DNA of 64,000 nucleotides from Pyrus communis (Eukaryota > Streptophyta > Magnoliopsida > Rosales > Rosaceae), in NCBI RefSeq assembly GCF_963583255.1, contig NC_084803.1, positions 25,332,428 through 25,396,427 on the forward strand, written 5' to 3'. The notes beneath the pieces are model-generated. The model worked only from the letters and a program-made list of their open reading frames with translations. It had not been told where the DNA came from and made no database searches. A program made the translations under genes and the position numbers. This document shows, piece by piece, positions 56,101-64,000 of the stretch; positions within the stretch are counted from its first letter, which is position 1, and each line of letters opens with the position of its first letter.

Positions 56101-59100
56101 TCTCGAATAAAGCCTGCTTCGATTAGCTTGTCGATCTCGACCTCGATTTGTGGGATAAGCTCAGATCGATAGCGTCTTTGAGTTTGCTTTATCGGCCGTG
56201 TTCCAGGCTTGACCGCAAGATGATGAACAGCGATGATAGGGTCCAGGCCGGGCATTTCTTTGTAGGTCCAGGCAAAGACGTCTTTGTACTCTAACAACAG
56301 CTGATAATACTCCTCTATCTCGTCTGTACTTAATAATGCACTTACGAAGATAGACTTTGGTTCCTTGCTTGTACCTAAGTTGAGTTCCTTGAGATCATCG
56401 ATCGTGGCTTGTCCCCCATCTTCGAGCTGTGGTGGTGCAGCAGTGACATCTTCCTCGGGGATTTCGTCTTCTTTACCTTCTTGAACTGTGACGTGGAAAA
56501 CATCTTGGATCTCCTCTTCGGTGCTGTCTTCTCGAGCTTGTCGGCATAAGGATTGTCTGGTGTTCTGGGAGAGGCGTTCCTCGCAATCTTCATAGGAAGG
56601 AGCCTTGACCGGGTAATTGAAGAAGTCTTCTGGGAAGAGGTCGCACATTGTGATGGGGATGGACGATCTTTGTGTCGAAATTTCATTATCTCCAACACTT
56701 TCACATTGTTCTGGAGGTTGACAGGAGCTGTTTTGCCCCCTTTTCGACTGATAAACTTGTGGACAAGATGGTTGCTGCTTGTCCAATTTCTTCGAAGCGA
56801 TCTTCGAAATGCATTCCTCACAATCTTCATAACAAGGAGCCTTGATCGAGAAATTGAAGACATCTTCGAGGAAGAAAAGATCCCGCATGAACGATCTTTG
56901 TGTTGTAATTTCATCATCCTCAACATTTTCATGTAGCTTTGAAGGTTGACGGTAGCTGCTTTGCCCCCTTTCCGATTGGTGAACTTGTGGACAAGACATA
57001 TGTTTCTCGTGCAGCTTCTTCGGAGTGACATGAATCCATCCTTCATCTTCACTTGACTTGACTGACATGGTTTTGGAGCATGCCCCCAGCGGTTGAGGTG
57101 AAGACTTTGAGTCGAAAGAGCCAGAAGTGACATCTTTCTTAGGGATTTCATCTTCAGTGCCGTTCTCTTGGATTTGTTGGCATGAAGATTTGCCAGTGTG
57201 GACGATGATGCGCCTCTTTACCTTTAGTGGTCCTTTTGTGTCAACCTCTAGGATTGCTTGGCGCTTCATCCTTGAAGGAATCAAGCTTCGAACGTCGTCC
57301 TTTTCTCCTAACCCATTGAGCTTTTCTTCCTTTGGTGTTGTCTTCCTCTTTCCAAAAGGCTTCCCATTATCTTCAAACCTTTCTGAAGCTGATCGTCGCA
57401 GAGGAGAGATAACTGTGTTGCTTTGTTTCTTAGGCTTTAACAACCTTTCAAAAACAAAGCTTTGGGATGTCGGCGCGTTAAGCCTCTTGAAGACAGAGGT
57501 TCGGTCTTGACCACCAATGCGATTAAACACTGAAGTTCTGGAGCTTGACTGGCTCATCCTATCGAAGACCGACGTCCGATGGGAGGGTTTAGGCTCTTCT
57601 TGGTCTTGTTCAATGCTCATGCTGACATATTGAGTGCTAGTGTTTTTCGCTTGGCTTGAAATCATCACAGGTGCATTTGGTGTGAAACCAAGTCCGGCTT
57701 TGTTGTTGTCAACTCCGTAACCATGCTCCTTCAACTTCTTTTGAGTTTTGGTGAGGTTACGTTCTTCGTCATTGACAGTGTTTGAAACCTTCTTTCCAGC
57801 CACCGCAGAAGAAGCGAAGTCGTACCCGGCCTTTGGCATGAGTTTGTAGGCGTTAGGGTCGAAACCTTCCTCGGTCCTCTTGGTTGGAAGAAAGCTTGAT
57901 TCCACCTTCTTTGGTAAAGCTTTTATGAAGCCTTGTGGTAGTCTTGCGACCTTAGCACCCCCGAGCTGTGTCAAAGGCAAAACTGCATTTGTCTTGAGCA
58001 AGTTCACATTATCTGTGTGCCACTGTGTATCGGCTTTTCTAGTTTCGAATGGAGATTGACCATTCTTTCTTCTTGACATTGGGATATACCGGAATATGGG
58101 TGCGTTCGGTCCTTCTGACGGCATCCTACTCCCTTTGGTTGTTGCAGGTTTAGCAAGCTCGTCATCGTCTTTGCTTGAAGATGGCACGGCCTGCTCTTTT
58201 TGCTTTTTAGGCATGGCTTGCCACTCCTGCTTTTTAGGTGCTGCTCTGCCCGTGGATTTGATCTCTTCCGGAAGGGCTTCGGGTACCGTCTCTTCATCCA
58301 TGTAGAACTTGGCATCTGCAAAGTGTGATTCGGCTTCGGTGAATGGCTTGGTATCACCTTGGATCACCTTCACTCCTTCTCGGTAAAATTTTAGGCATTG
58401 GTGAAGGGTGGACGGCACTACCCCATTTGCGTGGATCCAAGGTCTTCCTAAGAGCAAGCTATAGGAAGTTCTTGCATCAATCACGTGGAATATCGTGCTT
58501 GATTTGAGCTCACCCATGGTCATCTCTACTCGGATCATGCCTATCGCCCTTTGTCCTCCTTGGTTAAAACCCTGGATCAGCAAACGGCTCAGGGATAGCT
58601 CATTCACCTTGATGCCGATTATGGTCATTGTTGATTTTGGCATGATGTTTATGGCCGACCCACCATCCACAAGCATGCGGTTGACTTTGTATTCCCTTAT
58701 GTACCCGGAGACGAAGAGAGGACGGTTGTGAGGCTTTGATCCCAACAGTAGGTCTTCGTCAGTGAAGTTAATTACGTCATGGGTGGCACAACATGTGGCA
58801 CATTCATGTGGCTGAAGCTTCGAGCCTTCGTCGTTACTTTCTTGCACTTCGTGGTCGTCGGGACCTGCCAAGACTGCTGCTAGTGCTCTTCGCATCTTTT
58901 TTGGCAATGGTAGCGCTTCCTCGATGCTAAAGTGTGTTGGTAGACCTTCTCCAGGTGTAAGGGTCTTTTCTACCTCAGTGGCGATAGCTTTGCCTTTTGA
59001 GGGCTCTTCTATTTCTACTTCAACCATGTGACAGGCCACGGTAGTGCACTGTTGGAAAAAGTCATTCGGGAAGTACTCACGCAAGGAAACGGGAATGCGT

Positions 59101-60029
59101 GGCTCCTGCTCCATAGGTTCCCTAGCATATGTTGTTTTATTATGCTTTATGTTTCTTTTAGGCTTCGCATTGTTGCGGCCGTGGTGATTTCTTCTTTGTT
59201 CCACCTTTGGTTGTATGACTTGTGGTCTTGGTTTCCTTGTCTTTTTGTAGGTTACCAATATCCATCCTTCTTCATCATCAGCATGTGTATCTTGGTCGCT
59301 TCTCTCCAGTGATGGTTGTGTAGGAGGTGCCGTGCAACTTGAGTATTCACGGGAACGGTCAGGTGTCGTTTGGAGAGGCACAGGATTAAACGATCCAAAC
59401 GCAATTGTAGTGGTATGCGTTGCGGCCGTGTCCTCAAGGTCGAGCTCAATTTGCCCTTGTTGTGCTAGCTTCATGATGAGTTCTTTGAGAACGAAGCACT
59501 TGCCAACAGGATGGCTCACAATACGATGGTACTTGCAGTACCTAGGATCGTTTGTGCGATTCATTTCTTCAGGACGCTTGCATTCGGGTAGCTCAATCAC
59601 CTTTTTTTCCAGCAAGTCATCTAACATGGCAGCCATGTCAGAGTCAGGAAAAGGGTACGTTTTCTGTTCCAACTCTCTCAAGGTGCTCTTGTATCTATCT
59701 TGGGTGCGAGAAGGCTCACTTGTCTTTATCTCCTTCGCTTTCTTCTTGGAGGAGATCTTGATGGGCGCTGAGGAGGTCTTGATGGGCGCTGAGGAGGTCT
59801 TGATGGGGGTAGTGTTGACAGTGAAAGCTTCCTTAGCGGGCTTCTTCCCGGTCTTGTCTACATTTGGGGCGAATACTTTCTCCTTATTGAAGTTAGTAAT
59901 TGGCTCCTTTTTCCCATGATTAGCGATACTCAGCTCCATGTCGTGGGAACGAGTTGCTAGCTCTTCGAATGTTCTTGGTTTTATGCCTTGGAGGATGTAA
60001 TGTAACCCCAGTGCATGCCTTGAACGCAC
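53112..60029 (-). CDS. Tat-lineage pol: gag end, protease, RT, RNase H, second RNase H, integrase
   Basis: 2305 codons open without a stop. Order with approximate residues: gag C-terminal part and C-x2-H-x4-H-x4-C motif (CKYHRIVSHPVGKC, about 168); protease with VDGGSAINIM (about 453; DGG in place of DTG/DSG); a long spacer (about 560-1240); RT (VCVDFRDLNDACPKDDFPLP, ECYVDDVVV about 1435); Ty3-type RNase H (ALYYLSRTLTGAELNYSPIE); a second RNase H (MFFDGSARADGAGAGVVF about 1726, NVAEYQALIIGLQMA, YGDSKLIINQL, ADALANLASS); integrase zinc finger (HSGVCGAH about 1956, CQACQF) and core (DVVGPI, ITDNGKQFSN about 2086, LAEAFNKTL). The paired RNase H marks Tat. The frame opens just after a one-base deletion in gag, so the listed first Met is not a natural start; gag and pol were one polyprotein. 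Confidence 0.94.
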   Translation of the reverse strand: MRSRHALGLHYILQGIKPRTFEELATRSHDMELSIANHGKKEPITNFNKEKVFAPNVDKTGKKPAKEAFTVNTTPIKTSSAPIKTSSAPIKISSKKKAKEIKTSEPSRTQDRYKSTLRELEQKTYPFPDSDMAAMLDDLLEKKVIELPECKRPEEMNRTNDPRYCKYHRIVSHPVGKCFVLKELIMKLAQQGQIELDLEDTAATHTTTIAFGSFNPVPLQTTPDRSREYSSCTAPPTQPSLERSDQDTHADDEEGWILVTYKKTRKPRPQVIQPKVEQRRNHHGRNNAKPKRNIKHNKTTYAREPMEQEPRIPVSLREYFPNDFFQQCTTVACHMVEVEIEEPSKGKAIATEVEKTLTPGEGLPTHFSIEEALPLPKKMRRALAAVLAGPDDHEVQESNDEGSKLQPHECATCCATHDVINFTDEDLLLGSKPHNRPLFVSGYIREYKVNRMLVDGGSAINIMPKSTMTIIGIKVNELSLSRLLIQGFNQGGQRAIGMIRVEMTMGELKSSTIFHVIDARTSYSLLLGRPWIHANGVVPSTLHQCLKFYREGVKVIQGDTKPFTEAESHFADAKFYMDEETVPEALPEEIKSTGRAAPKKQEWQAMPKKQKEQAVPSSSKDDDELAKPATTKGSRMPSEGPNAPIFRYIPMSRRKNGQSPFETRKADTQWHTDNVNLLKTNAVLPLTQLGGAKVARLPQGFIKALPKKVESSFLPTKRTEEGFDPNAYKLMPKAGYDFASSAVAGKKVSNTVNDEERNLTKTQKKLKEHGYGVDNNKAGLGFTPNAPVMISSQAKNTSTQYVSMSIEQDQEEPKPSHRTSVFDRMSQSSSRTSVFNRIGGQDRTSVFKRLNAPTSQSFVFERLLKPKKQSNTVISPLRRSASERFEDNGKPFGKRKTTPKEEKLNGLGEKDDVRSLIPSRMKRQAILEVDTKGPLKVKRRIIVHTGKSSCQQIQENGTEDEIPKKDVTSGSFDSKSSPQPLGACSKTMSVKSSEDEGWIHVTPKKLHEKHMSCPQVHQSERGQSSYRQPSKLHENVEDDEITTQRSFMRDLFFLEDVFNFSIKAPCYEDCEECISKIASKKLDKQQPSCPQVYQSKRGQNSSCQPPEQCESVGDNEISTQRSSIPITMCDLFPEDFFNYPVKAPSYEDCEERLSQNTRQSLCRQAREDSTEEEIQDVFHVTVQEGKEDEIPEEDVTAAPPQLEDGGQATIDDLKELNLGTSKEPKSIFVSALLSTDEIEEYYQLLLEYKDVFAWTYKEMPGLDPIIAVHHLAVKPGTRPIKQTQRRYRSELIPQIEVEIDKLIEAGFIREVQYPKWISNIVIVLKKSGQIRVCVDFRDLNDACPKDDFPLPIIEIMVDATTGHEALSFMDGSSGYNQIHMALEDEELTAFRTPKGIYCYKVMPFGLKNAGATYQRAMQKIFNDMLHKNVECYVDDVVVKTKKRSEHLKDLRIVFERLRKYNLKMNPLKCAFGVTSEKFLGFIIKHRGIEVDQSKIKAIQSMPEPRNLHDLKSLQGQLAFIRRFISNLAGRCQPFSRLMKKDVPFVWDKACHNAFESIKKYLSSPPVLGAPVPGKPLILYIVAQESSIGALLAQENESQRELALYYLSRTLTGAELNYSPIEKMCLALVFAIQKLRHYMHAYTIHLVAKADPVKYVMTKPVLTGRLTKWALLLNQYEIIYVPAKAVKGQALADFLADHPIPADWKISDDLPDEEVFYIDIFPTWTMFFDGSARADGAGAGVVFMSPQRHILPYSFQLNELCSNNVAEYQALIIGLQMAINMEITALEVYGDSKLIINQLLTEYEVRKDDLVPYFRLATQLLQKFEAVTLEHVPRKENQMADALANLASSMTLGKDEVADVPVCQRWVIPLVNKMSLDDTNVISVLPVDAEEWRQPLIDYLEHGKLPDDLRHRSEIRRRAPRFVYYKGTLYRRSFEGLLLRCLGEEEVNQAMEEAHSGVCGAHQSGPKLHFQLKRMGYYWPSMVKDCLEHAKRCQACQFHANFIHQPPEPLHPTVASWPFDAWGLDVVGPITPKSSAGEAYILAATDYFSKWAEAMPLREVKKETVVRFIKEHIIHRYGVPRYIITDNGKQFSNRLVDELCDKYKFKQHKSSMYHAPANGLAEAFNKTLCNLLKKVIGRTKRDWHERISEALWAYRTTHRTPTQATPYSLVYGVEAVLPLESQIPSLRMAIQEGLTDEKNAKLRLQELEALDERRLEAQQHLECYQARLSKAFNKKVRPRSFQAGDLVLALRRPIITTHKTKSKFTSKWDGPYVIQEIYTNGAYLIMAEDGLKIGPINGRFLKRYYP
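56200..58350 (-). other. Long protease-RT spacer with internal protein repeats (element F)
   Basis: Within the pol frame. Four or five copies of [R]TSVFxR[ILM] (TSVFDRMSQ, TSVFNRIGG, TSVFKRLNA, FVFERLLK) lie near 57400-57570. Two copies of a unit of about 80 residues follow ([14 protein letters not shown]...DDEITTQRS...KAPCYEDCEE and VYQSKRGQNSSCQP...DNEISTQRS...KAPSYEDCEE), near 56560-57010. Charged and probably disordered; role unknown. Pieces of it reappear at 3170-3950 and 5340-5697 in element A. Confidence 0.7.
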
Positions 60030-61072
60030 ATCTCAATGGCAGAGGTTTCAGAAAGCCGATCTTTGCAATCCAGACTTAAGGAGCGCCATCTATTTATGTA
60101 GTTGACGACAGGTTCATCTCTCCACTGTTTCGTACTGGTCAGCTCTAGCATGCTTACAGTACGACGAGTGCTGTAGAAACGGTTGAGGAATTCCCTTTCT
60201 AGCTGGTCCCAACTGTTGATAGACTCAGGTTCGAGGTCAGTGTACCAGTCAAAAGCGTTACTTTTTAGCGAACGCACGAACTGTTTGACGAGGTAGTCTC
60301 CCTCTGTCCCAGCATTGTTGCAAGTTTCAATGAAATGGGCGACATGTTGCTTCGGGTTGCCTTTTCCATCGAACTGCATGAATTTTGGGGGCTGATAACC
60401 CCTTGGCATCTTCAAAGCATCAATCTTCTTGGAGTAAGGCTTTGAGTACAGTACAGAGTCATGCGAGCTTCCTTCGTACTGTGTCTTGACAGTGCTTGCG
60501 ATCATCTCCTGTAGCTGCTGGATAGAGAGAGATCCCATGAATGCCGTTGCTTGGTCTAGCTTCGGCTTCTCTTCAACTTTCTCCACTGGTGGCTCCTCTT
60601 CTTCGTCGTCTTCTTTCTTTAATAGGCCAATATTTGGGTCGACTTTCACGTCGGGCAGCGCATCTAGTTGGTTGACAAGTGCGGCAATCTGCAAGTCCTT
60701 CTCTTCCACAGTCCGTGTGAGCTTTGCGATTGCTTCATTCATCTGAGCTAGCTGCTCCTCGATTGAAGTTGCTCCAGTGGTCATGACTTGCATGGTTGTA
60801 CTACCGCTCGAATCAGCGTCGGAGAGTAAGGACTCTGAGTATTTCCTCGGGCTTTCCCCCTTTGATGCCCTTAGCGAGGCTAGGGTGATCACAGGCTCGT
60901 ACCTCAAGTGCTCTTGTTCCTTTGACAGAGTTAATGCAGGGGCGGAAGCCGCAGCAAAAAGAGCTCTTGCCTTACTTCGGGTTATGATGCCCGAAATATC
61001 ACCACTTGCGGCGATGATGTTCTTGTTCTTTGCTTTGATTGCAGGAACAGCTTGATCCTTTCTTGATGCCAT
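59981..61072 (-). CDS. Gag N-terminal and core part (element F), ended by a frameshift
   Basis: Begins MASRKDQAVPAIKAKN about 45 bases after the primer site. Shows a Lys/Ala-rich start, ITRSKARALFAAA, a coiled coil ([30 protein letters not shown]), the acidic stretch DDEEEEPP and the gag core ([43 protein letters not shown]). It ends GMHWGYITSSKA because one base is missing near 59995, compared with element A (GMQWGLHY). The downstream frame (60029-53112) continues at once. Capsid protein of the particle. Confidence 0.9.
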   Translation of the reverse strand: MASRKDQAVPAIKAKNKNIIAASGDISGIITRSKARALFAAASAPALTLSKEQEHLRYEPVITLASLRASKGESPRKYSESLLSDADSSGSTTMQVMTTGATSIEEQLAQMNEAIAKLTRTVEEKDLQIAALVNQLDALPDVKVDPNIGLLKKEDDEEEEPPVEKVEEKPKLDQATAFMGSLSIQQLQEMIASTVKTQYEGSSHDSVLYSKPYSKKIDALKMPRGYQPPKFMQFDGKGNPKQHVAHFIETCNNAGTEGDYLVKQFVRSLKSNAFDWYTDLEPESINSWDQLEREFLNRFYSTRRTVSMLELTSTKQWRDEPVVNYINRWRSLSLDCKDRLSETSAIEMCVQGMHWGYITSSKA

Positions 61073-61116
61073 TTGCGTTTTTCGATGATTTGAGGATAGA
61101 GATGAGAGGTAGAGAT

Positions 61117-61136
61117 GTCCCACTGGGCGTGCCAAA
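61117..61136 (-). promoter_or_regulatory. Primer-binding site of element F
   Basis: TTTGGCACGCCCAGTGGGAC, two bases inside the 5' LTR, identical to element A. Confidence 0.85.
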
Positions 61137-61138
61137 TT

Positions 61139-62000
61139 TGTAAACACGAAAAATTCCTGAAACAAGAAACAAGAATACCGTGTACAAAATATATTTTATG
61201 TTTAATGATTTTGGGGTTACAATCTCTTTGTAATTTGATCCTCTGATTCTATCTTCGTAGGGTGTAGGTTTGTGGATGAGTTGTTGATCCAAAGGGCCGT
61301 CGGGGCTTGATCTAGGGATGAACAGTTGATGAACGGATCTTCGAGGGCTTTTGGGCTTGATCTTGAAGACTGGGTGTATGGATTTCTTCAAGGGGGCCGT
61401 CGGGGCTTGATCTTGAGGGTTGATGGATGAGCGGATCTTCAAGGGCTTTTGGGCCTAATCTTGAAGACTGATTGGATGTGTGGATTTGTTGAGGTTGTTG
61501 ATCCAAAGGGCCGTTGGGGCTTGATCTTAGGACGAACGGATGATGAACACTTTCTTCAAGGGGCCGTCGGGGCTTGATCTTGAGTCGGCGGAAGTTCTTC
61601 AAGGGCCGTTGGGGCTTGACCTTGAAGGAGGGTTTGACGAAGAACGAAGAGTGTTTTCTTGATCCTTCGGGATTTTGCTTGAGAGCTTTAGAGTTTCAAG
61701 GCTTCAAGGTTTTGGTGTAATGTAAATTCCCTTCTTTCTTTCTCTTCTTCTTTCTTTTTTTCAAAATGAATGCCTTGGCTTCCTATTTATAGAATTCCAA
61801 AAATTGATTTTTGGATTTAAATAATCAGATGAAATAAATCATTTCTGCCAGGTAATGACACGTGTCCTATTTGATGACTTTTCCAATTTATTTCGATTTT
61901 TCGTTGAGTCACACGCTACATGTAAAATTTATGTGACACGTGAGCGTTGAAATTTTAATTATTGGTCAACATTCATTTCACCGAAATTTCGATGTCCACA
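61139..62000 (-). repeat. 5' LTR of element F
   Basis: 862 bases, same ends as the 3' LTR. TATAAATAGG near 61783-61793 is the likely promoter. Confidence 0.94.
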
Positions 62001-62005
62001 GTTTG

Positions 62006-62350
62006 TTTTTTGTATTTTTTACGTATGTGATCTCAGAGTGTGCACAAACAAGTTTGACGATTAGATCATAGAAAAAAGTTTCATAAAATGTGTATCGCGT
62101 CAAAACGGTAGATTAATTAAACACTTAAAGAGTTAATGTTATACTTCCATTAAGTATAAAATAAGATTTTGTGGTATCCACTAGTGTAAATATTTTAAAT
62201 TGAAGATCGAATTCGTTCATTGCATTCTTATAGGGTCGAGGAGTGTAGCTGTAAAAAAGTCATCAAAACCGGAGTTAAAATAACTATTTATAACCGTCGA
62301 AAACTTTTGTTCCGTCGAAAACTTTTCATTTACAACCGTCGAAAACTGTT
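62006..62350 (+). repeat. Continuation of the fourth tandem monomer after element F
   Basis: Starts TTTTTTGTATTTTTTACGTATG and follows the same order of motifs as the monomers at 49315-50007, ending in repeated ACCGTCGAAAACTTTTG. With 50008-50026 it makes one full monomer once F and one GTTTG are removed. Confidence 0.8.
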
Positions 62351-62537
62351 GTTTCTTGGGCATGTTATGTGCTCGGCATAATTGCATTGCATTGTATTCT
62401 TATCGTAATTCGCAGACTGAATGCGTTTGGTTTTCGTAATTGTATTGTTACTGAATAATCACAAAACTACCCACATATAACACCAGATTTGAAAAGACAA
62501 GGCTTTAGTTCACTGTGTCTCAAATGAGACTTGATTT
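62351..62537. other. Short intergenic stretch, nothing recognised
   Basis: AT-rich, between the tandem array and an LTR-like sequence. Confidence 0.3.
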
Positions 62538-62732
62538 TGTTGAATCCCACATCGGCCATACAAAAAGAAAAGTAATAGTTTAAATATCCTAACCTCACTC
62601 TAACTAATACCAAGGTCTTTTGTGATAAAACCCCACACCTGATGGATAGTTCAGGTGGTAATTACCAAGTTGGGGACAATATCGGTGTTGTTGGAAGTGG
62701 GCCATATGGCCCGTCTCTCTAATAGTTCTACA
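62538..62732 (+). repeat. LTR-like sequence of a small plus-strand element
   Basis: TGTTGAATCCCACATCGGCC to TAGTTCTACA, 195 bases, directly followed by TGGTATCAGAGC (62733-62744), an initiator-tRNA primer site. This is the layout of a copia or TRIM 5' end. The rest of the element seems replaced by the copia on the opposite strand. Confidence 0.55.
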
Positions 62733-62744
62733 TGGTATCAGAGC
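62733..62744 (+). promoter_or_regulatory. Primer-binding site after the LTR-like sequence
   Basis: TGGTATCAGAGC, no gap to the preceding CA. Confidence 0.6.
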
Positions 62745-62765
62745 ACCAAGAAGGAAAATATATAA

Positions 62766-62881
62766 TGTACAAGAGTGATTTACAAGGAAAGAAATAAATA
62801 TCAAATAACCTAATTACAATCTGATTATAAGGACTAAAAAAAAGGTAACTAAACTAATTACAAAAAATCAACTCTCCAACA
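62766..62881 (-). repeat. Candidate 3' LTR of element G
   Basis: On the minus strand TGTTGGAGAG starts directly after the purine tract GAAGAGGAG (62890-62882). A possible end is CTTGTACA at 62766, giving only 116 bases. The left boundary is uncertain. Confidence 0.45.
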
Positions 62882-62888
62882 CTCCTCT

Positions 62889-64000
62889 TCAAGTTGGTGC
62901 GTAAATGTCGTTCATGCCCAACTTGACAAGAAAGTTGTAGAAAGCTTGACTTGCAATAGCTTTAGTTAAGATATCTGCTAATTGATCCTTTGACTTTACG
63001 AATGGGAATTGAATAATATTCCTATCCAACTTCTCCTTAATGAAGTGTCTGTCAACTTCCACGTGTTTTGTGAGATCATGTTGAATTGGGTTGTGTGAGA
63101 TATCGATAGCTGCTTTATTATCACAAAATACATCTGAGGCTGAATTCGAAAGATACCCAAGTTCACCAAGTAACCTTTGAAGCCATAATAGTTCACATAC
63201 TCCTTTTGCCATACCCTTGTATTCCGCCTCTGCACTTGATAAAGCAACCATTTTCTGTTCCTTACTCTGCCAAGTCACTAAGTTTCCTCCCACAAATGTA
63301 AAGTAACCAGATGTGGACCGATAATCAGTAACGTTGCCTGCCCAATCTGCATTGGTGTAACCCTCTATTCGGCAATGATCATTCTTGGAAAACATGATAC
63401 CTCTACCTGGTGAGGACTTCAGGTATCGAGATAAATAAATTAACCTCCCAACTAACCTTTGATAACAATCTTTGTTAGTGGGAACTTGATCAATGTACAC
63501 GGCAAGATGGTGATTTTGGACTATAGGGGTGTCAGCCAGTTTACAATCAAGCATTCCGGTTTCAGCTAACAAGTCAAGAACATAGTTTCTTTGAGATAGA
63601 AATATACCCTGTTTAGATCGAGCTACTTCTATACCCAAGAAATATTTCAATCCACCAAGATCTTTCATCTCGAACTGAGTTGCTAAGTAATCTTTCAGCC
63701 TTGAGATTTTCTCTTTATCATCACCTATAACAATCATATCATCCACATAAATAATAAGTGTTGTCAATTTACCCATTTGACTTTTCAAGAAAAGTGTATG
63801 ATCGGAATTGCTCTGCTTGAACCCATACGTCCTCATAGCTGTCTGGAACCTACCAAACCATGCCCGAGGTGATTGTTTCAATCTATACAATGCCTTATTC
63901 AACTTACACACCAGTCCGAGTTGTGAAACCGATGCATAACCAAGTGGAATATCCATATACACTTCTTCTTTAAGATTACCATGTAAGAAAGCATTTTTCA
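62889..64000 (-). CDS. Element G: Ty1/copia pol, RT and RNase H part (runs off the right edge)
   Basis: The frame is open from the window edge (KNAFLHGNLKEEVYMDIP) to a stop at 62889. RT: NKALYRLKQSPRAWFGRF, the catalytic YVDDMIVIGDD, EMKDLGGLKYFLGIEVARSK. RNase H: IEGYTNADWAGNVTDYRSTS, SSAEAEYKGMAKGVCELLW, CDNKAAIDISHNPIQHD, KHVEVDRHFIKEKLD, DQLADILTKA. Between LIYLS and RYLKSSPGRG about 30 residues usual in the family (TRPDI...H..A..RIL) are missing without a frameshift, probably damaging the enzyme. The 5' part of the element is outside the window. Confidence 0.92.
   Translation of the reverse strand, partial: KNAFLHGNLKEEVYMDIPLGYASVSQLGLVCKLNKALYRLKQSPRAWFGRFQTAMRTYGFKQSNSDHTLFLKSQMGKLTTLIIYVDDMIVIGDDKEKISRLKDYLATQFEMKDLGGLKYFLGIEVARSKQGIFLSQRNYVLDLLAETGMLDCKLADTPIVQNHHLAVYIDQVPTNKDCYQRLVGRLIYLSRYLKSSPGRGIMFSKNDHCRIEGYTNADWAGNVTDYRSTSGYFTFVGGNLVTWQSKEQKMVALSSAEAEYKGMAKGVCELLWLQRLLGELGYLSNSASDVFCDNKAAIDISHNPIQHDLTKHVEVDRHFIKEKLDRNIIQFPFVKSKDQLADILTKAIASQAFYNFLVKLGMNDIYAPT

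Larger units (their letters stand above)
50027..62000 (-). mobile_element. Element F: near-intact Tat-lineage Ty3/gypsy LTR retrotransposon
   Basis: LTRs of 862 bases at 61139-62000 (5') and 50027-50888 (3') differ at about three or four sites by eye; the target duplication GTTTG is at 50022-50026 and 62001-62005. Primer site, gag, one very long pol frame and purine tract are all present. Two RNase H domains place it in Tat. The only break noticed is a one-base loss in gag near 59990. It shares ends, primer site, gag and 3' region with element A, to which it could supply enzymes. It lacks the antisense ORF that A carries. Confidence 0.95.

Noticed and set aside
57127..57510. Plus-strand frames opposite the pol of element F (also 53544-53864, 59332-59919)
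   Set aside because: Shadows of the long minus-strand frame; no start context or domain.
1..64000. tRNA or rRNA genes
   Set aside because: Only 12-20 base primer sites complementary to tRNA ends were seen, not complete cloverleaf genes.

Overview
The window reads as nuclear DNA of a woody eudicot, most likely a rosaceous tree (apple/pear/Prunus type). The reasons are plant-type exons and introns, a plastid-type phosphoglycerate mutase, a pollen Ole e 1-like gene, and LTR-retrotransposon families (Tat with an antisense extra ORF, Tekay-like chromovirus, Ty1/copia) that I associate with Rosaceae. Family and species are inference. There are no bacterial, CRISPR, rRNA or tRNA features.

Layout. 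1-1794 (-) is the start of a 2,3-bisphosphoglycerate-dependent phosphoglycerate mutase pseudogene; its 5' leader lies at about 11945-12420. Between the two sits element A (1835-11944, +, TSD CCAAA), a non-autonomous Tat-type Ty3/gypsy element. A lacks RT and integrase and carries host-gene pieces: a patatin-like phospholipase fragment fused in frame to an acid-phosphatase/VSP fragment, plus an antisense coiled-coil ORF. 12882-20872 holds old inverted-repeat DNA with a nested, internally deleted chromovirus (13738-20559, -). 22645-23356 (-) is the one clean host gene, a two-exon Ole e 1-family secreted protein. A truncated RTE LINE follows at 24090-24328. 25451-30381 (-) is a nearly intact Ty1/copia element (TSD TATAT) with one frameshift at its protease active site. 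32300-34660 and 43691-45100 are parts of an old gypsy element split by a large copia-derived element (34667-43690, +, TSD TCATG); that insert has nearly identical LTRs but a badly decayed interior. 45492-46114 (-) may be a small unknown host gene. 47050-48246 is a decayed copia fragment, and 48247-50026 is CACTA-like DNA with a tandem array of roughly 347 bp monomers. The array is cut by element F (50027-62000, -, TSD GTTTG), a Tat element with near-identical LTRs and one long gag-pol frame (protease, RT, two RNase H domains, integrase) broken once in gag. The array resumes at 62006. A copia pol (62889-64000, -) runs off the right edge.

How the parts work together. A and F share LTR ends, primer-binding site, polypurine tract and 3' region, so F-type elements are the likely source of enzymes for A. 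A carries two host gene fragments in a 384-codon frame inside an element that looks recently mobile, which makes it the most interesting object in the window. Host gene content is otherwise low; most of the sequence is nested transposable elements of different ages. All element boundaries, exon junctions and LTR comparisons were read by eye.
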